Positions 26,888-39,100 of a stretch of 64,000 nt of DNA are shown one piece after another. The DNA comes from Pelagomonas calceolata (Eukaryota > Sar > Pelagophyceae > Pelagomonadales > Pelagomonadaceae), in NCBI GenBank assembly GCA_918797485.1, contig CAKKNE010000005.1:4712001-4776000 (forward strand), written 5' to 3'. The notes beneath the pieces are model-generated. The model saw only the letters and a list, made by a program, of their open reading frames with translations. It was not told the origin of the DNA and ran no database searches. The stretch's first letter is position 1, and each line of letters opens with the position of its first letter. Position numbers and translations under genes: made by a program.

Positions 26888-28528
26888 TCAGCGCACGAAC
26901 CGCGGCACGTCGAGCGCCGTCGCCACGGACAGCACGTGGTCCAGCGCCCGTTTCGCATCGCTGTCCGTCACCATGACGTCTAATAACCAATCCGGTAAAG
27001 CGTCGTCCGAGCCCACGATCGCCGCCCCGTCCTTGACGAGGGGCTTGCAGTACGCCACACTTTTATCGGTCTCCGCGACCCGCTTCGCCGCACTCGCCAG
27101 CCCATCCACCACGCCCGACTTCTGGTTCGTGACATAAGTATACGCGACGGCCGTGTTCTCGATCGAGACGTGGGGGTTGCAGGGGATGCCCACGGCCGTG
27201 AATAACGTCTCCTCGACCAGATCCACGCCAGAAGCCAGTAAATGTGTTTTGCGCACCTGCCCGCCGCCCATGCGCGCGTTGATTTCTATCAATCGCGGAC
27301 CTCTACTCGTAAGTTTGCACTCCACATGAAACACCCCACAGTCGAAGCCGCAGCACTTTAATGAGTCAATGGCGAGTTTTTGTAGCGATGCTTGCCCCTC
27401 GGCTGGTAATAAAGACGGACACACGCCCCACGTCTCGGCAAAGTACGGCTCCGCCGTCGGCCCGTTGTCTACCACTTTGGCATACCTCGCCTCGCCTAAA
27501 CCCATGACCACGTCCACGTCGACCTCCGGCCCGTCCAAATACTCCTCGAGCAGGAACGACGGGTCCTCTCCATTGGGATCCGATGGCGCCGTCGGGTCCT
27601 TCTTCACGAGTGCACCCGACGAGACGACCGTGGCGCGCATCTCCGCCAGTACATCCGCGTAGCACCTTTGTAGTTCAGCTTCAGAGTCGACCTTCTTGAC
27701 ACCTAACGACGCCGCGCCGTTCAGCGGCTTGAGCACCGCGGGGAAGCCGACCACAGAAGCCGCTTGTTTGAGATCAGTTTCGTCGTTCACCCGGTAGCAA
27801 CTCGGCGACGGTAAGCCAGCCGCTTTCATCGCCGCGCGCGTCGAGTGCTTGTCCCGGGCCGTGTCGACGGCCGCCGACGACGGCCCCGGCAGGCCCAGCG
27901 TCTCGGCGAGGCGCGCGACCAAAGGCACGCTGAGCTCGCAGAACGTGCAGACGCCCGCCGGCATCGAGAAGCCCTCCTCGCGCCCTAGTGCCCTTATGGC
28001 CGCCGCGCAGTCATTTAATACGGACGTCGAGTCGCGATTCAAATCCAACGGTATAAACTTCGCGATGACCCGCTCGCCAACCATGCGCTCGGCCCAGGAC
28101 CCCGGCGCGTCGATGACGACGCTTCGCACTCCTAAATCCTTCGCCCTTTCAAAGACGAAGCGCTTGCCCTCGTAGCCCGGCGTCACAAAAACGACCGTCG
28201 CGCCGTGGAGCATGACCCGCCGCAACGCCTGGCCGCCGGCGCCCGGCGTCATGGCTAAATCGCTCGGGATCCGGTCCCTTAACGAGTAGTAGAGCGCTTG
28301 ATCCTTCGCCTCGTTGCGCTCATCTAATGATTTCCGTCTTGGTAACGACGCCGCCGGGCCCTTGACGATCTGCTCCTGGAGGAAATGACCCTTGCCGAGG
28401 CTCCCGATCTCGGCGGCCGTGTCGTTCGCGGCCGCGCGGCCGCCCCGGAAGCTGGAGCCCTTCCGCGAGGCGCCGAGGGGCACGAAGCCTTCGCGCCTCG
28501 CCGCGTCGGCGTCGATCATGGTCGACAT
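26888..28528 (-). CDS. ATP-grasp ligase, carnosine-synthase-like
   Basis: 546 aa from the ATG (MSTMIDADAARREG); upstream frame starts at GTG. An N-terminal region without clear fold is followed by a pre-ATP-grasp Rossmann-like half (TVVFVTPGYEGKRFVFERA, VVIDAPGSWAERM) and the ATP-grasp fold: HSTRAAMKAAGLPSPSCY, the Lys-bearing VVGFPAVLKPLNGAASLGV, SFLLEEYLDGPEVDVDVVM, and the metal-binding LIEINARMGGGQV. This combination is closest to carnosine synthase/amino-acid ligase types joining two amino acids by acyl-phosphate chemistry. Substrates cannot be read from the sequence. Confidence 0.78.
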   Translation of the reverse strand: MSTMIDADAARREGFVPLGASRKGSSFRGGRAAANDTAAEIGSLGKGHFLQEQIVKGPAASLPRRKSLDERNEAKDQALYYSLRDRIPSDLAMTPGAGGQALRRVMLHGATVVFVTPGYEGKRFVFERAKDLGVRSVVIDAPGSWAERMVGERVIAKFIPLDLNRDSTSVLNDCAAAIRALGREEGFSMPAGVCTFCELSVPLVARLAETLGLPGPSSAAVDTARDKHSTRAAMKAAGLPSPSCYRVNDETDLKQAASVVGFPAVLKPLNGAASLGVKKVDSEAELQRCYADVLAEMRATVVSSGALVKKDPTAPSDPNGEDPSFLLEEYLDGPEVDVDVVMGLGEARYAKVVDNGPTAEPYFAETWGVCPSLLPAEGQASLQKLAIDSLKCCGFDCGVFHVECKLTSRGPRLIEINARMGGGQVRKTHLLASGVDLVEETLFTAVGIPCNPHVSIENTAVAYTYVTNQKSGVVDGLASAAKRVAETDKSVAYCKPLVKDGAAIVGSDDALPDWLLDVMVTDSDAKRALDHVLSVATALDVPRFVR

Positions 28529-28960
28529 CGCTGCGCAATTGCAAAATAGAAGGCTGGGTTGTAGAGGGCGATGACGATCCACAGCAGCCGCGGCTCGCGC
28601 GGCGCTCGCGCAGTATGAATCGTACAGCGCGTACGACTGCGCAGCACAGCAGCCGCGAGCTATTAGCGCGTTTTGACGGCGCGCTCCCGCAGCCTAGCCT
28701 GCCTCGACGCGAGATGTGGATGACCGATGGCCGTCGCACCTCACCCGTGATCACCCGTGACGACGACGCAGACGACGCGTGGGCCGAGGGGAGGACGGGT
28801 GGAGGCAAGGCACGGTCGTTTTTTCCGGCATGCGGCGCGCGGCCGCCGCGACGCAAACAGCGCGCACTAGATCGAGACGACGTCGACGCGCCCGTCGCCC
28901 AGCACTCACGATAGCAGACGCCACGCGACGAAAAAGAAACGATATGGATGTACTTAACAC
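28529..28960. other. Intergenic region
   Basis: 432 bp upstream of the ATP-grasp gene and downstream of the next minus-strand gene. Apart from a short direct repeat CACCCGTGA (about 28741 and 28752) I see nothing, including no promoter motif. Confidence 0.5.
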
Positions 28961-29884
28961 TTACTCGATCTCGTCCGGGTCCTCGCCCCGCAACGCGGAC
29001 AAGACGCGGTCCATGGCCTCCGCCTCGGCGAACTGCTCCTCGGCCGTCTTCGCGGGCCAGAAGCGCCAGGGCTTGAACGTAGGTTTCCCATTTTTGATCG
29101 TCCACTTGCCCTTCATGACCGTATCGTCGATCACCGCCGTGTCCACCTCGAAGGCCGCCTCCTGGATATCGGCCCACTCCTCCGCCGTGACGTCGTCCGC
29201 AACCAAATCCACTTTGACCATGTCGAGGTCGTCGTCTTCTCTCATTTCTCGCCTCTCATACGGTTCCAGCTCGTCATCGTCCTCTTCTACACCAAGAGAA
29301 TCAGCGTGGATGTCGGCCCAGTCGTCCTCGATGTCAGAATCGTCCTTCTCAATGATCGCGGGGGCTTCGCCCTTCGCCACGCTTACCGCGTGCCGTATCC
29401 TATCTTTCACGGACTTGGACAAATCGACCTGCTCCGTGAGGCCCATGGCGTTGGCTCGGAACATGAAGCCCGCCCAGTTCGTCAAATCCTTCAGTCCCGC
29501 GCCTATTCTTTCATGGGTCGACTCGTAGAGTTCCCTCTCTCCCGCCACCAGGGATTCGAGCACGGCTCCTGTCGGTGGTCGGTCGTCATCTAAGGGCGGC
29601 TTCTCGTCCACGCCCCTTTGTACACTGGCCAGGTTCGACAGCGCCGGTCGCCGTCTCCTTCTTTCCGCGCCGAACGCGGGTTGGGGGGCGTCGTCGTCGT
29701 TGCCGGCGCGGCAGGCGACGCTGCGGCGGGGTCTAAACGGCGCGGCGGCGGCGCCGGGCTCTACGCCCCGCGCGCGGCGAAAGTTTGGCCTCCTGCTCTG
29801 AGCCAGCTGTTTGGCGCCCGGTGAAAGCGCGCTCGCTGCGGCGAAAACGACGATGGCACGTCGTATCCTTCGAGGTGCTGGCAT
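28961..29884 (-). CDS. Hypothetical acidic protein with basic N-terminal extension
   Basis: 307 aa from the ATG (MPAPRRIRRAIVVFAAASAL). The first 75 residues are Arg/Ala-rich and look like an organelle-targeting sequence. The middle is helical (LVAGERELYESTHERIG, FMFRANAMGLTEQVDL), then strongly acidic (DDSDIEDDWADIHADSLG), and it ends with WTIKNGKPTFKPWRFW and an acidic helix. I recognise no family. A plastid protein is a reasonable guess from the N-terminus and composition only. Confidence 0.55.
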   Translation of the reverse strand: MPAPRRIRRAIVVFAAASALSPGAKQLAQSRRPNFRRARGVEPGAAAAPFRPRRSVACRAGNDDDAPQPAFGAERRRRRPALSNLASVQRGVDEKPPLDDDRPPTGAVLESLVAGERELYESTHERIGAGLKDLTNWAGFMFRANAMGLTEQVDLSKSVKDRIRHAVSVAKGEAPAIIEKDDSDIEDDWADIHADSLGVEEDDDELEPYERREMREDDDLDMVKVDLVADDVTAEEWADIQEAAFEVDTAVIDDTVMKGKWTIKNGKPTFKPWRFWPAKTAEEQFAEAEAMDRVLSALRGEDPDEIE

Positions 29885-30373
29885 CGTTCCCTGGCTCTTG
29901 CGCTGCGGCAATTCGTGCGGCCGTCAACGAAGCCGTGCCAATGCCCTAACACAAAAGTTGGCATGCGCCTCTTCGTAAGACGCCGCGCCGGCAGCCCTCT
30001 CAAAAACGGCGGCAAGCGCACCGCACGCGTCCCACGGCCCCCGCAAAGACGCGTCGCCGGTTCCCATTCGAACGCCCAGCCACAAAACACCCCAAACTCA
30101 CATGCTATAAGAGGCCTCCGGCGCAGCCCGTCCCAGCCCTAAAGGCCCCCCAGAAACAAAGCTCAAACCAAGACCATCGCTACGCACCCCCCTCCTCTGT
30201 CCACCTGCGACGAGGCTCCAATATAGCCTCTCGCGCAAGTCCGCGGACGCCCGCCGGCAGCCCCCCGCCACCTTAGACGGGCGCCCCGCAGCCTACAGAA
30301 GGCCCCAAAAAAGCCCCGGCCCGCGCCGCGCCCCCGCGCCGCGCGCCGGGCAGCCGAAAGGCGCGCGCCGCCG
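29885..30373. other. Divergent intergenic region without a full promoter motif
   Basis: 489 bp. Only a partial match CGTAAGACGCCG is present near 29975; no CTAG arms. No gene is supported. The stretch nearest the next gene is C-rich on the plus strand. Confidence 0.45.
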
Positions 30374-33119
30374 ATGATGCGCGCCGAGACGCGCCAGTCG
30401 ACCGCGGCGGCCGCCGGACCGCCCGCGAGCGAGCCCCCGCCCCCGAAGGCCAACTTCGAGCCGGAAGACCGGCCGAAGAAGGAGCCCACGAAGCCCGAGG
30501 CGTTTTTGGCGCGGCAGCGCCAGCTCGGGAGCCTGGGCGGGAAGTGCGCCGGTAGTGTTGGAGAGAACAAGTTCTTGGTGGAGGTCGCCGTCGACGGGCG
30601 CGCGAGGTGTCAACTGCGGACGTGCAAGGAGCCTCTCAAAATAGGAGAATTACGTTTAGGGAAGCGGCCGCCGTCGCGACCTGTGTGGAAATCAATTCTT
30701 TACGAAGTGGTGATGAACCGGCATCGCCACGCCATCGAGCAAGACGATTCAGTACGAACGCGCCGTAACACACAGGTCGCTGCGCCACGGCCACAACCCC
30801 AAGGTCACGTGGTACCACCCGGAGTGCGCCATGAAGGCCTTTCTCGCGTGCTCCGCCAAAAGCAGAGTAGTAGAGAAAGTCGAAGATATCGACCACGGCT
30901 GGGACGCGCTGTCTGACACGAACAAAGCCTTCATTCGATCCATCGTCGACGGCGCGCCGAAGTCGCAAGCGCCGCGCAAAATCCAACGGAAGCCGTCGCC
31001 GCCCACCGAGAAGATCAACGAGACGGACGAGAGCTTGTGGGTGCCGAAGCGGGGCGACGACTGCTACAGTTTGTGGCGGGGAGTCTGGTACCCGGCGAAG
31101 ATCGTGAGCGTGATCCGAGACACCTACGAGGTCCATTATAGTGGATGGGGCACGCAGCACGACCACTCGACGTCGCGGAAGCACTTAAGACACAAGGACT
31201 ACGACTTCGACCTCGACGACCCCAGCGCGCCGAAGCCGGCGCCCCAGCCCTCGCAACACATCCTCCGGTCGAACCAGCAGCCCGAAAGTCCGGACGCCGG
31301 CCGCACGGGCTTGTACCGGTCGCCGGAAAAGGGCTCGGACGGCGCGCCGTTGCACAACATGTTGGATCTGTTCGCCGAATCTTCGGATGAGGAGGACGAG
31401 AAGGACTCGCGGAAAGCGTGTGAATTGAGAAGGGTCGGCGGGCCCTGGCGGAGGTTTAGTTCGAGAAAAGCCGCCGCGAAGGCATTTCCCGGTGCCATTA
31501 CCTCCTCCGACGTCTCGCGACTCATCGCCGCCCCCGATAAATGTCCCCGCAGAGTGAGGGACGCCTTCGAGGCGAGGGAGGTGCGGTCCATGAAGCGCTG
31601 CCCGGCGTGTGGGGTTGAGCGCGCCCATCCCGCCATGTTCCGCGACGACACCGGCCGCTCGACGAAGAACTGCAAGAAGTGCCCCCAGGAACTCGAGGAG
31701 AACCCCTACGCCAAGACCTATGGCAAACGGCCCACGGCGCCGCCCACGGCCCATTCGGCGCCGGGCCCCGCCTGGGAGCACCGTTCCGTACAAAAGCGCA
31801 AGCGGCCGGGCGGGCTGCGCGCCGCGCCGCCGACGAAACGGCGCGCCGATCTGGGCTACGAGCCCTCCTCGTCGAAGAGTGGTGGTCTCAGGGACGTCCT
31901 CCAAGCGGCCCAAGCGCTCGCGCCGCCGCCGCCCGGCTCCAAGAAGACGGGCCCCGTGCCCGTGAAGTTGAGTGCGGTCAAGGTCAAACAATTACTCATG
32001 ACGGACAAGGCGGACATGAGAGGGGAAGAATTGTGCGCCGCGTTGGACGCGGGCGGCCCGAACCAGACCCAGGACGACTACGGTAGATGTGGTGGCATGT
32101 TGAGTGGAAGGTTGGGGCCGAACAAGTTCTGCGTGGACTACGAGAGACAGATCCGGTCGAAGTGTAAGCGGCTGCGGTGCAAGCGGTCGTTCAACGATGG
32201 TGAATTACGCGTTGGTAAAATACCACCTAGGGCGAGAAAAGATGTACCAGCTAGACGGGTCCACTGGTACCACCCCGCTTGTATTTTCAAGAGCTTTGAG
32301 CGCGCTTCCAAAAAGACGAAGACGATCGACACTGTGGAGGACATGGAGGGCTTCGCCGAGCTCAAGGAGGCGGACAAGGCCGACCTGACCTCGCGCGTCG
32401 CGGCCTGGGTCGCGCGCAAGGCGGCGATGAACGCCAACTACAAGCCCAAGAAGCGCAAGCGCCGGGGCGGCGACTGGCTGCCGTCGCCGACACAATCCTT
32501 CGACAACACGGCGTCCTTTGATGATGGAGAGGAGGACGACGGTGAAGAGGAGGCCGACGAGGAGGCTGTGGACTTGCTGGTGGGCCTCACGCAGCAGCGG
32601 CCCGCCGTCGCGCGGTCGCCGCACGACGAGGGCGCGGCCGAGCTCCTCGCGGCGCTCGCCGGGTCGCCGCCGCCTCCATCAAACGCGGCGGCGCCCTCCT
32701 CCACTGAAACGTTCGCCGTCGGCGACGTCGTCGAGGCGAATTTTGAAGGCGCGGGACACTGGTACCCCGGCAGAATTGCGTCGTTGGACTCCGGGAGCTA
32801 TGAAATTGCCTACGACGACGGCGAGAGCGAGTCGGGCGTCTCGCCGGCCGACGTGCGGCGCGCGCCGGCGCCGCCCCCCGCGGGCGGCGGTTATGTGGAT
32901 GCGGTCCTCACGGCGCCGCCGGCATCAACAGAGGAGATCGCGCACTCCGAGGCCCCGAAGCCCGCCGAACCCCCATCCACGGTCATCACGCCCCCCGCGA
33001 CGCAGTCGCGGCCGCAGCTCGACGACGAGAAGGAGCGGCTGCGCCTCGAGCGAGACGCTGCTCGTAGAGAGCTCGAGGCCCTCAAGGCGCAGCTAGCTCA
33101 ACAATCCTCCTCTGCTTAA
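30374..33119 (+). CDS. Double PARP-type zinc finger / Tudor-like protein (two exons)
   Basis: Exons 30374-30672 and 30776-33119, 880 aa. Two PARP-like fingers: finger 1 in exon 1/2 (CQLRTCKEPLKIGELRLG ... WYHPEC) and finger 2 at about 570-640 (CKRLRCKRSFNDGELRVG ... WYHPAC). Both have Cys-x4-Cys first pairs rather than the usual Cys-x2-Cys. After finger 1 comes a Tudor/chromo-like segment (DDCYSLWRGVWYPAKIVSV). A CPAC...CKKC zinc ribbon follows, and near the C-terminus a second Tudor/Agenet-like segment (GDVVEANFEGAGHWYPGRI) and a coiled coil. There is no PARP catalytic domain. It is probably a nuclear DNA-damage or chromatin-binding protein. Introner element 4 interrupts finger 1; finger 2 has no intron. 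Confidence 0.8.
30673..30775 (+). mobile_element. Introner element 4 (shortened)
   Basis: The element spans 30681-30775 (95 bp). The left end CTGTGTGGAAATCAA is intact; the right end is reduced to ACACACAG after an internal deletion. It keeps the CACGCCATCGAGCA interior. Target copies are GTCGCGAC and GTCGCTGC (6 of 8). GT-AG, phase 2; joining restores KRPPSLRHGHNPKVTWYHP. Confidence 0.88.
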
Positions 33120-33127
33120 CAACACAC

Positions 33128-36100
33128 TTAGTACGCGGCCCCCCAGTCGCTCGACAATAGCGTGTCGATCTCGTCCTGGCTATCGGCGTGCGAGTAGCGC
33201 TCGTCCTTCTCCTCCTGCCTAGCATGAGAGTCCGCAGCCGCCGCCCCGCGCTGCGCCGACAAAGCGATGTTCGCAATCGAGAACCCTTCGACGAGAGCCG
33301 CCCCACTACCAGTCTTCCGCTCGGCCTCCATCTTTTGTTGTTCCTGGGCATGCAAACGAGCCGCCTTCATGCGCTCCTGATGCAACAACAACTCCAGCGC
33401 GTCGTAGTCAATCGGGCCGCTCCGCACGGAATCGTCAAATCTCCCCGTCAGCGACTCGGCCCACGTGGCCTTGCGACTTTCGGTTTCAGCCATGCCCACA
33501 CATTCCTCCTGCAACAACCCAGGCAAGATCAACTCTTCCAATATAAAGGTAGCATTGGCCACCTCGCGTTTCTCCTCCAAGGTAAGCAATTTAGTTTGTT
33601 CGGACTTGCCGTGCGACGCCGCCGCCGCAGCTGCTTCGTCCTTCTCGGCCTTCTCCTGGGCGGCCAGCTTATCCTGTTCGGCCTTCTTGCGCCGCTCCGC
33701 GACCTCCCCGAAGGGGTCAATCGTTTCAATAATTGCCTTCGCCACTCGACCACCGAGCGCCGTTAACCTGCCTATTTTATTGGGATCGCTCTTTTCCCGC
33801 CTCACACGCGTCGCGTCGATGTCTAGCGCCGAGGGTTCTATTTTCTTCGCAATTCTGGAAGAAAATGTGGACTTGTCGACGTACCTTAACTCCGCGAGAT
33901 ACTTCCGCGGCTCCGGCGCCGTCTCGAGGGGGTTCTTCCGGAAGTTCATGCGGTCGCTCTCGGCTTCTCTAGCTTTCAACTTTTCGAGGATCGACATGTC
34001 CTTGGCGGCACCGGCCTTCGAAGCTTTCGACTGTTGCAGCGCGTCCTGATTCCTCCGTCTCTTGGACGCTTGCCTCTTAGCTAATGCTTTTTCCGGCCCC
34101 GTCGGCTCGTCGGGGTTGCCGGGTTGTACTATCAACCTAGTACCGGGGAAGACCTTCCTCACGTCTTCAATGGCGTTCCACCGGATGACCTCCGGTAGAC
34201 TGACACCGTACTGTCTTGCTATGCTCACGAGCGTGTCGCCGGCGTCATACACATGAAACTTGTCGCTGACTTTGCCCCGATCGCTCTCCTGGGCCCAGAG
34301 CCACTGCCTCAGCGTGTTGTCCACTCCAGCTGAAAGTATCTTCTCGGTGTCGAACATGAGGGCTAGCACCGGCCCCTCGTGGCCTCTGAGCTGTTGCATC
34401 AATTCCCCGGTCGTGATATCCGTCACGACCACTAAGCCATCGCCTCCCGCAGATACAATTCGCGTCGCGTCGAATTGCAAGTCGTGCACCGGGCCCTGGT
34501 GGGCCTTGACCTTCTGGAGGATCTTGCCGTCCTGGAGCCACCAGACGACGACGTGCCCATCGGCCAAGCCACCAATGAGCTCCAACGCACCGAATTTAGC
34601 TACGGTTAGGCCCGGGCCCGCCTCGAGCTCGAACCCATCGCCTGAAGCGAGCTTCTTCCGCGTTTTTATATCTCTATTACGTTTCAGTGCATCCAAGGCT
34701 ACTTTCGTCTTCTTGTCGTTGCCCATGACCTGACTCGGGTCCGCTTCGTCCGGCAAGTGCCAGATCCGAGCTTCTGATTCTTGCCCACCGGAGACGATCC
34801 ACGTCGGCCCGATGTCCAAGCATAATACACTTCGTTGATGACCGTGCAAGATTCTTAATTTGATACCAGTTGCTCTACTCCAAAGAATGACCTTGCAGTC
34901 CGCCCCCCCAGACACCACTTTCAACGTATCTACTTGTATCGCCGTGACCGAGGCTTCATGGCCCTCTAAGAGCATCAACGGTCTACCCATGGCGCCTCGT
35001 CGCTCATCCTCCGTCAGATTCCACCGCTCGCCCGTGATGGCCCGGTTCAGCGACGTCTCCGACGTGTCCCAGACAAATATACGAGAATCCATGCCCCCCG
35101 AGTAAACCCGAGAACCCGTGAAGTGCAAGGCACTTACTAGTGCTGTATGACCTTCGGGATCCCCAAGATGCCTGCCTTCATCATCACCGGTAAACACGCG
35201 CCGCTGTTTCCCGTTCTTCATCCAAAACACAATTATATTCTTCTCGCACGCCGTCGCGCACATGCCGACGCCGCCGGAAGCGCCGCCCATCACTTCATTA
35301 CCCTTCATGTTCGTCGCGCACAACGCGATGAACCGGAATTTACTACTCTCAAGTACTTTCTTCATGAGCGGCCCGGCCTCGACCTTATGTTCATTCAAAG
35401 CCTCTCTTATATCATCCTCGAAATTCTTGACCTTGTTGATCGAGGCCATTTCTTCCCTTTTTGATGCATCAACATCTCGTTGCACTTCAATGAGTCTCTC
35501 AGCTAATCTTATTTTAAGCTCTTCGATCTCGAAGATCTGCGCTCTACCATGTATTAAAACAGATTCCATCTCGTCCTTGTCCGTGACCTTGGCTTCCGCG
35601 AGCTGATCCTCAATACGTTTATAGAGCTCCTCGACCTTCTGCGTCTTCTTCTCCTGTTCTCTTCTCTCCTCAATTGCTCTTTTTATTCTTCTCTTCGCGC
35701 CGACCTGCTCGTGGACTAGGCGTAGCGCCCGCGCCGACTCCCGTTGGAGGTGCACGACCTTGCCCTGCTTGGCACTGTTCGAAACTAGTCTGTCTCGTAG
35801 AGCTTTGAGCTTCGACGCGCCTACCTCTAGATTGGTCTTCACTTCATTGTCTATGGTTCGCGCCATGACCTCCATCCGTTCGATCATCTCTGCGGGTCGG
35901 TGTTGTCGTCGGAAACACTCGGCCAGTGCTAACGCGCACTCCCGCTGCGCTCGGACGTCACCCAAGCGCTCGAAAGAACTTAAAGCTCGCTCCAGTAACA
36001 CCTGGCCGTACTGATATTGTGATTGTTCGACCAACGCGAAGCCTTGCACCAACTGGATCTTCGCCGATAAGGTCCTAATGGACGCGCGCGCCTTGTCGCG

Positions 36101-39100
36101 ATGATACTCGACTTTCTCGAGGAGCACCCGAGCCGCATCTATCCTACTTTCATCGGGATCCAAGTTGACGCCGCCACCTCTCAAACTAAAATCCACGGCG
36201 TCGTTGCATTCCTTCGCCAGCGCCGCGGCGCGATCGACCGCCGCCAGGCACTTCCCGAACTCTCTCTCCTCAAAATACGTCTCTCCAATATGTAGCATGC
36301 ACCTTGCTAGTGCCGCCACATCCGCTTGACCGTGTGGTCTATCCTTAGCTCTCCGTGTTAACGCTTCTAGACATAGATTATACCGATCTCGCGCGAACTC
36401 GTGCTTGCCCGCTCTCCTCAGTCCATCTCCTTCTAATAAATAAGCAATTTCTGGGGCGTTCTCGTCCTCGTAGGGTCGTGATCGCGTCGAACTATCATCG
36501 GCCAAGCGTTCTATCGTCACGACTTCCTTGCCGGGTATCGTTTCGAGTTCGGAAGTCTGGTAGGCCGCCTTATGGTTGTTGTGCCACTCCCGTTGCTGTC
36601 TTTTCGTATAGGCCAGTCGTGCTACCTCACTCCTCAACGTCGACAGCTCCTTCAACGCGGCGCGCGCGTCGTCCTCATTTTCAGAACGAGACGCCGAGGC
36701 TTGCTTCAATAATCTCCCACCGAGCCCGATAATCTTCACCGGACTCGGTGGCCCGAAGTCCTCGAACTCCCCGAAGCGCCACTTCTGCCAGGCATTTCTT
36801 TTAAATCTCAAACTACAACTTTTGAGGCACCGCATCGCCGTCTTCCGCGCCGCCTTAATCTCATCAATATAGTCGCACCACAACTCAAAATGTTTTAGGC
36901 GACACTTCTGTTCGATCTCCCGTATTTCCCTTTTTGTTAATTTTTTCTTTTTAGTTTGTAAAGCTGCGACGCGAGCCTGTCTTCTGGCATCGGCTCGGAT
37001 ATTAACAAATGCTGCTTGTCTGTCATGGAGTTGCTGCTTCTTCTGGATGCACGTCTTCGAGGCCCGAACCCGACCCTCGTCCAACTGCTGCACCTTGCGT
37101 TTGGCGTTCGCGATCAACCCGAGGCACCTCTCGAGTTCGACCTGCAGGTCGTGCTGCAACTGCGGCTTCGTGAAGCGCTGCGTCGCGCCGTGGATCACGC
37201 TACTATTAATGTAGGGCGCCTTCACGTTCGCCACGCGGTCGATCTCCGCTCGGACTTCAATGATGCGATTCTGCGTCTCGGCCATACTTCGAGCCAGAGC
37301 CGCCCGGTCCGCGAAGCACTTGATCTGCTCCTCTTCCGCTTTTTTGATACCTTCTTCCAGACATTTAAGACGGTGCTCGAACTGCCGCCTTTTACGAGCG
37401 TAGTCCGGCACCGCGCGTTCCATGAGCGTCTCCTCGTCCTCCTCCTCCTCGGGCTCGGGCGCCGCTTCCGCGAAGGCCCGCGCGCCCATCGTGCCCAATG
37501 CCGACGTCTTCCACCTGCTCTTGGCTTTTTCTTGGTCCTCCTCACTGATGTCCAATGCTGCTTTCTCGGCTGCATAAGCTTCGGCTAGATCGGCCTTGAG
37601 TCGAGCTAGGTAGTCCGGTTTATATTCTCGCTGCACAAAGCCCGTGTAGAACTCCGTGTCCACGAAGTCGCCCTCCACTTCTTGTACGCGTTGAATTTCT
37701 TTAACTAACAACTCCCGCATCGACGGTGGTAGGGTGGTCACTTTTTCGATACAAGCGGATTCGCCGTCCAAGTCCGCTTTCGTCCGCGCGTGGACCTTGA
37801 TATTACAATAATCCGTCTCGCCCCGCAAATCCCGCAACACGTAGTTGCACACGGGACCGCCGACGCGTAACGAGACGTCATTTCTCACTTCATGCTTCTC
37901 GTCCGAGGTTTGTTTCCCTTTGCCCGGGTTGAATTCGGCGAGCCACTCGGCATGTGTCAAGGTTCGGACTTCCGTGTAGTGGACGTGGTAGTCGACGACG
38001 TCACTTCCACCGTCTCGGATCGGCGGGCTCCAGGATAAAGCAATGGCCTTCGAGGTCGGCGGCTCGTGGTGTAAAAAGATGGGCGCGCCCGGCGCCACCG
38101 CATTTTTCGTCTCGTAGGCTCCGAGGGGCGGGCCGTACTCGCTCCACCCGACCTCGTTCTTGCACCGTACCCGGAACTCGCTGTACTCCGTAGAAGCTCT
38201 TAGTTCAGTAAGAACATACCCATATTCGCAGACCGGCTCCTGGTACATGTAGCACGTCGTCTGCAAGGGAGGTAGGGCTGATACCGTTCTGTTCACCTTC
38301 TTCCCTACTTTTGTTATGGTAGTAACACTAAACACCACCTCATACTCAAAGACCGTGGCGCCTCCATCTAAAATAGGTGGCGCCCACTTCAACTCAATAG
38401 TGGTGGCTGTTATTTTACCGACTCGCAGATCTCGCGGCGGCTGCGGCTTCATCTGGACAGCCTTCGAAGCTTGTTTTCGGTCCCTGATGTACTGTTGGCG
38501 TTTCTTGCATCTCTTCACATGAGCTTTTATTTTGTCCCTAGGCTTGGTTAACCCACAAACCACGCACTCCTCCGTCTCGCAGCCCTTTTGTTTTGCTTCT
38601 TCATCATCATCGGAACTATTACCTAGTTCGGGAGGAGCTCCTGGACACACTCTACGATGCCCATCAAAATGTTCCCGCGTCACGCGCGCGCCACATTTAT
38701 CGCATTTTTGGAAGAATTTCCGAAACCCTAATTGCGTCGTGTCGTCCCGCGCTCGTTTCAGCATCTGGTCGACCTCGTCGTCGGCGTGGCCCCGCGGCAC
38801 GCCGTTGACGTCGTCTCGCAACCTCCTAATTCTCCCCTCCAAATAATTTAGTTTGTTTTGGTTTTCTCTCGTTGCCCTCAGTGCCCGCTGCGTGTCTCGG
38901 CCCAATCTTTCGTACTTCTCGCCGAGATTAAACTGGTGGCCGGACCTCTTGAAGAGTTCGTGGTGGTTATGGAGCAAATCCGCATCTACTAGTCTCTCGG
39001 AACCGTGCACCTCCTGCTGTGCGATGACGTGCCGCTTTTGCCGCGTCTGCTGCCTCTGCAATACAAGTTCCGCCTCTCGTTGAAACTTGTCCTGGGCCTC

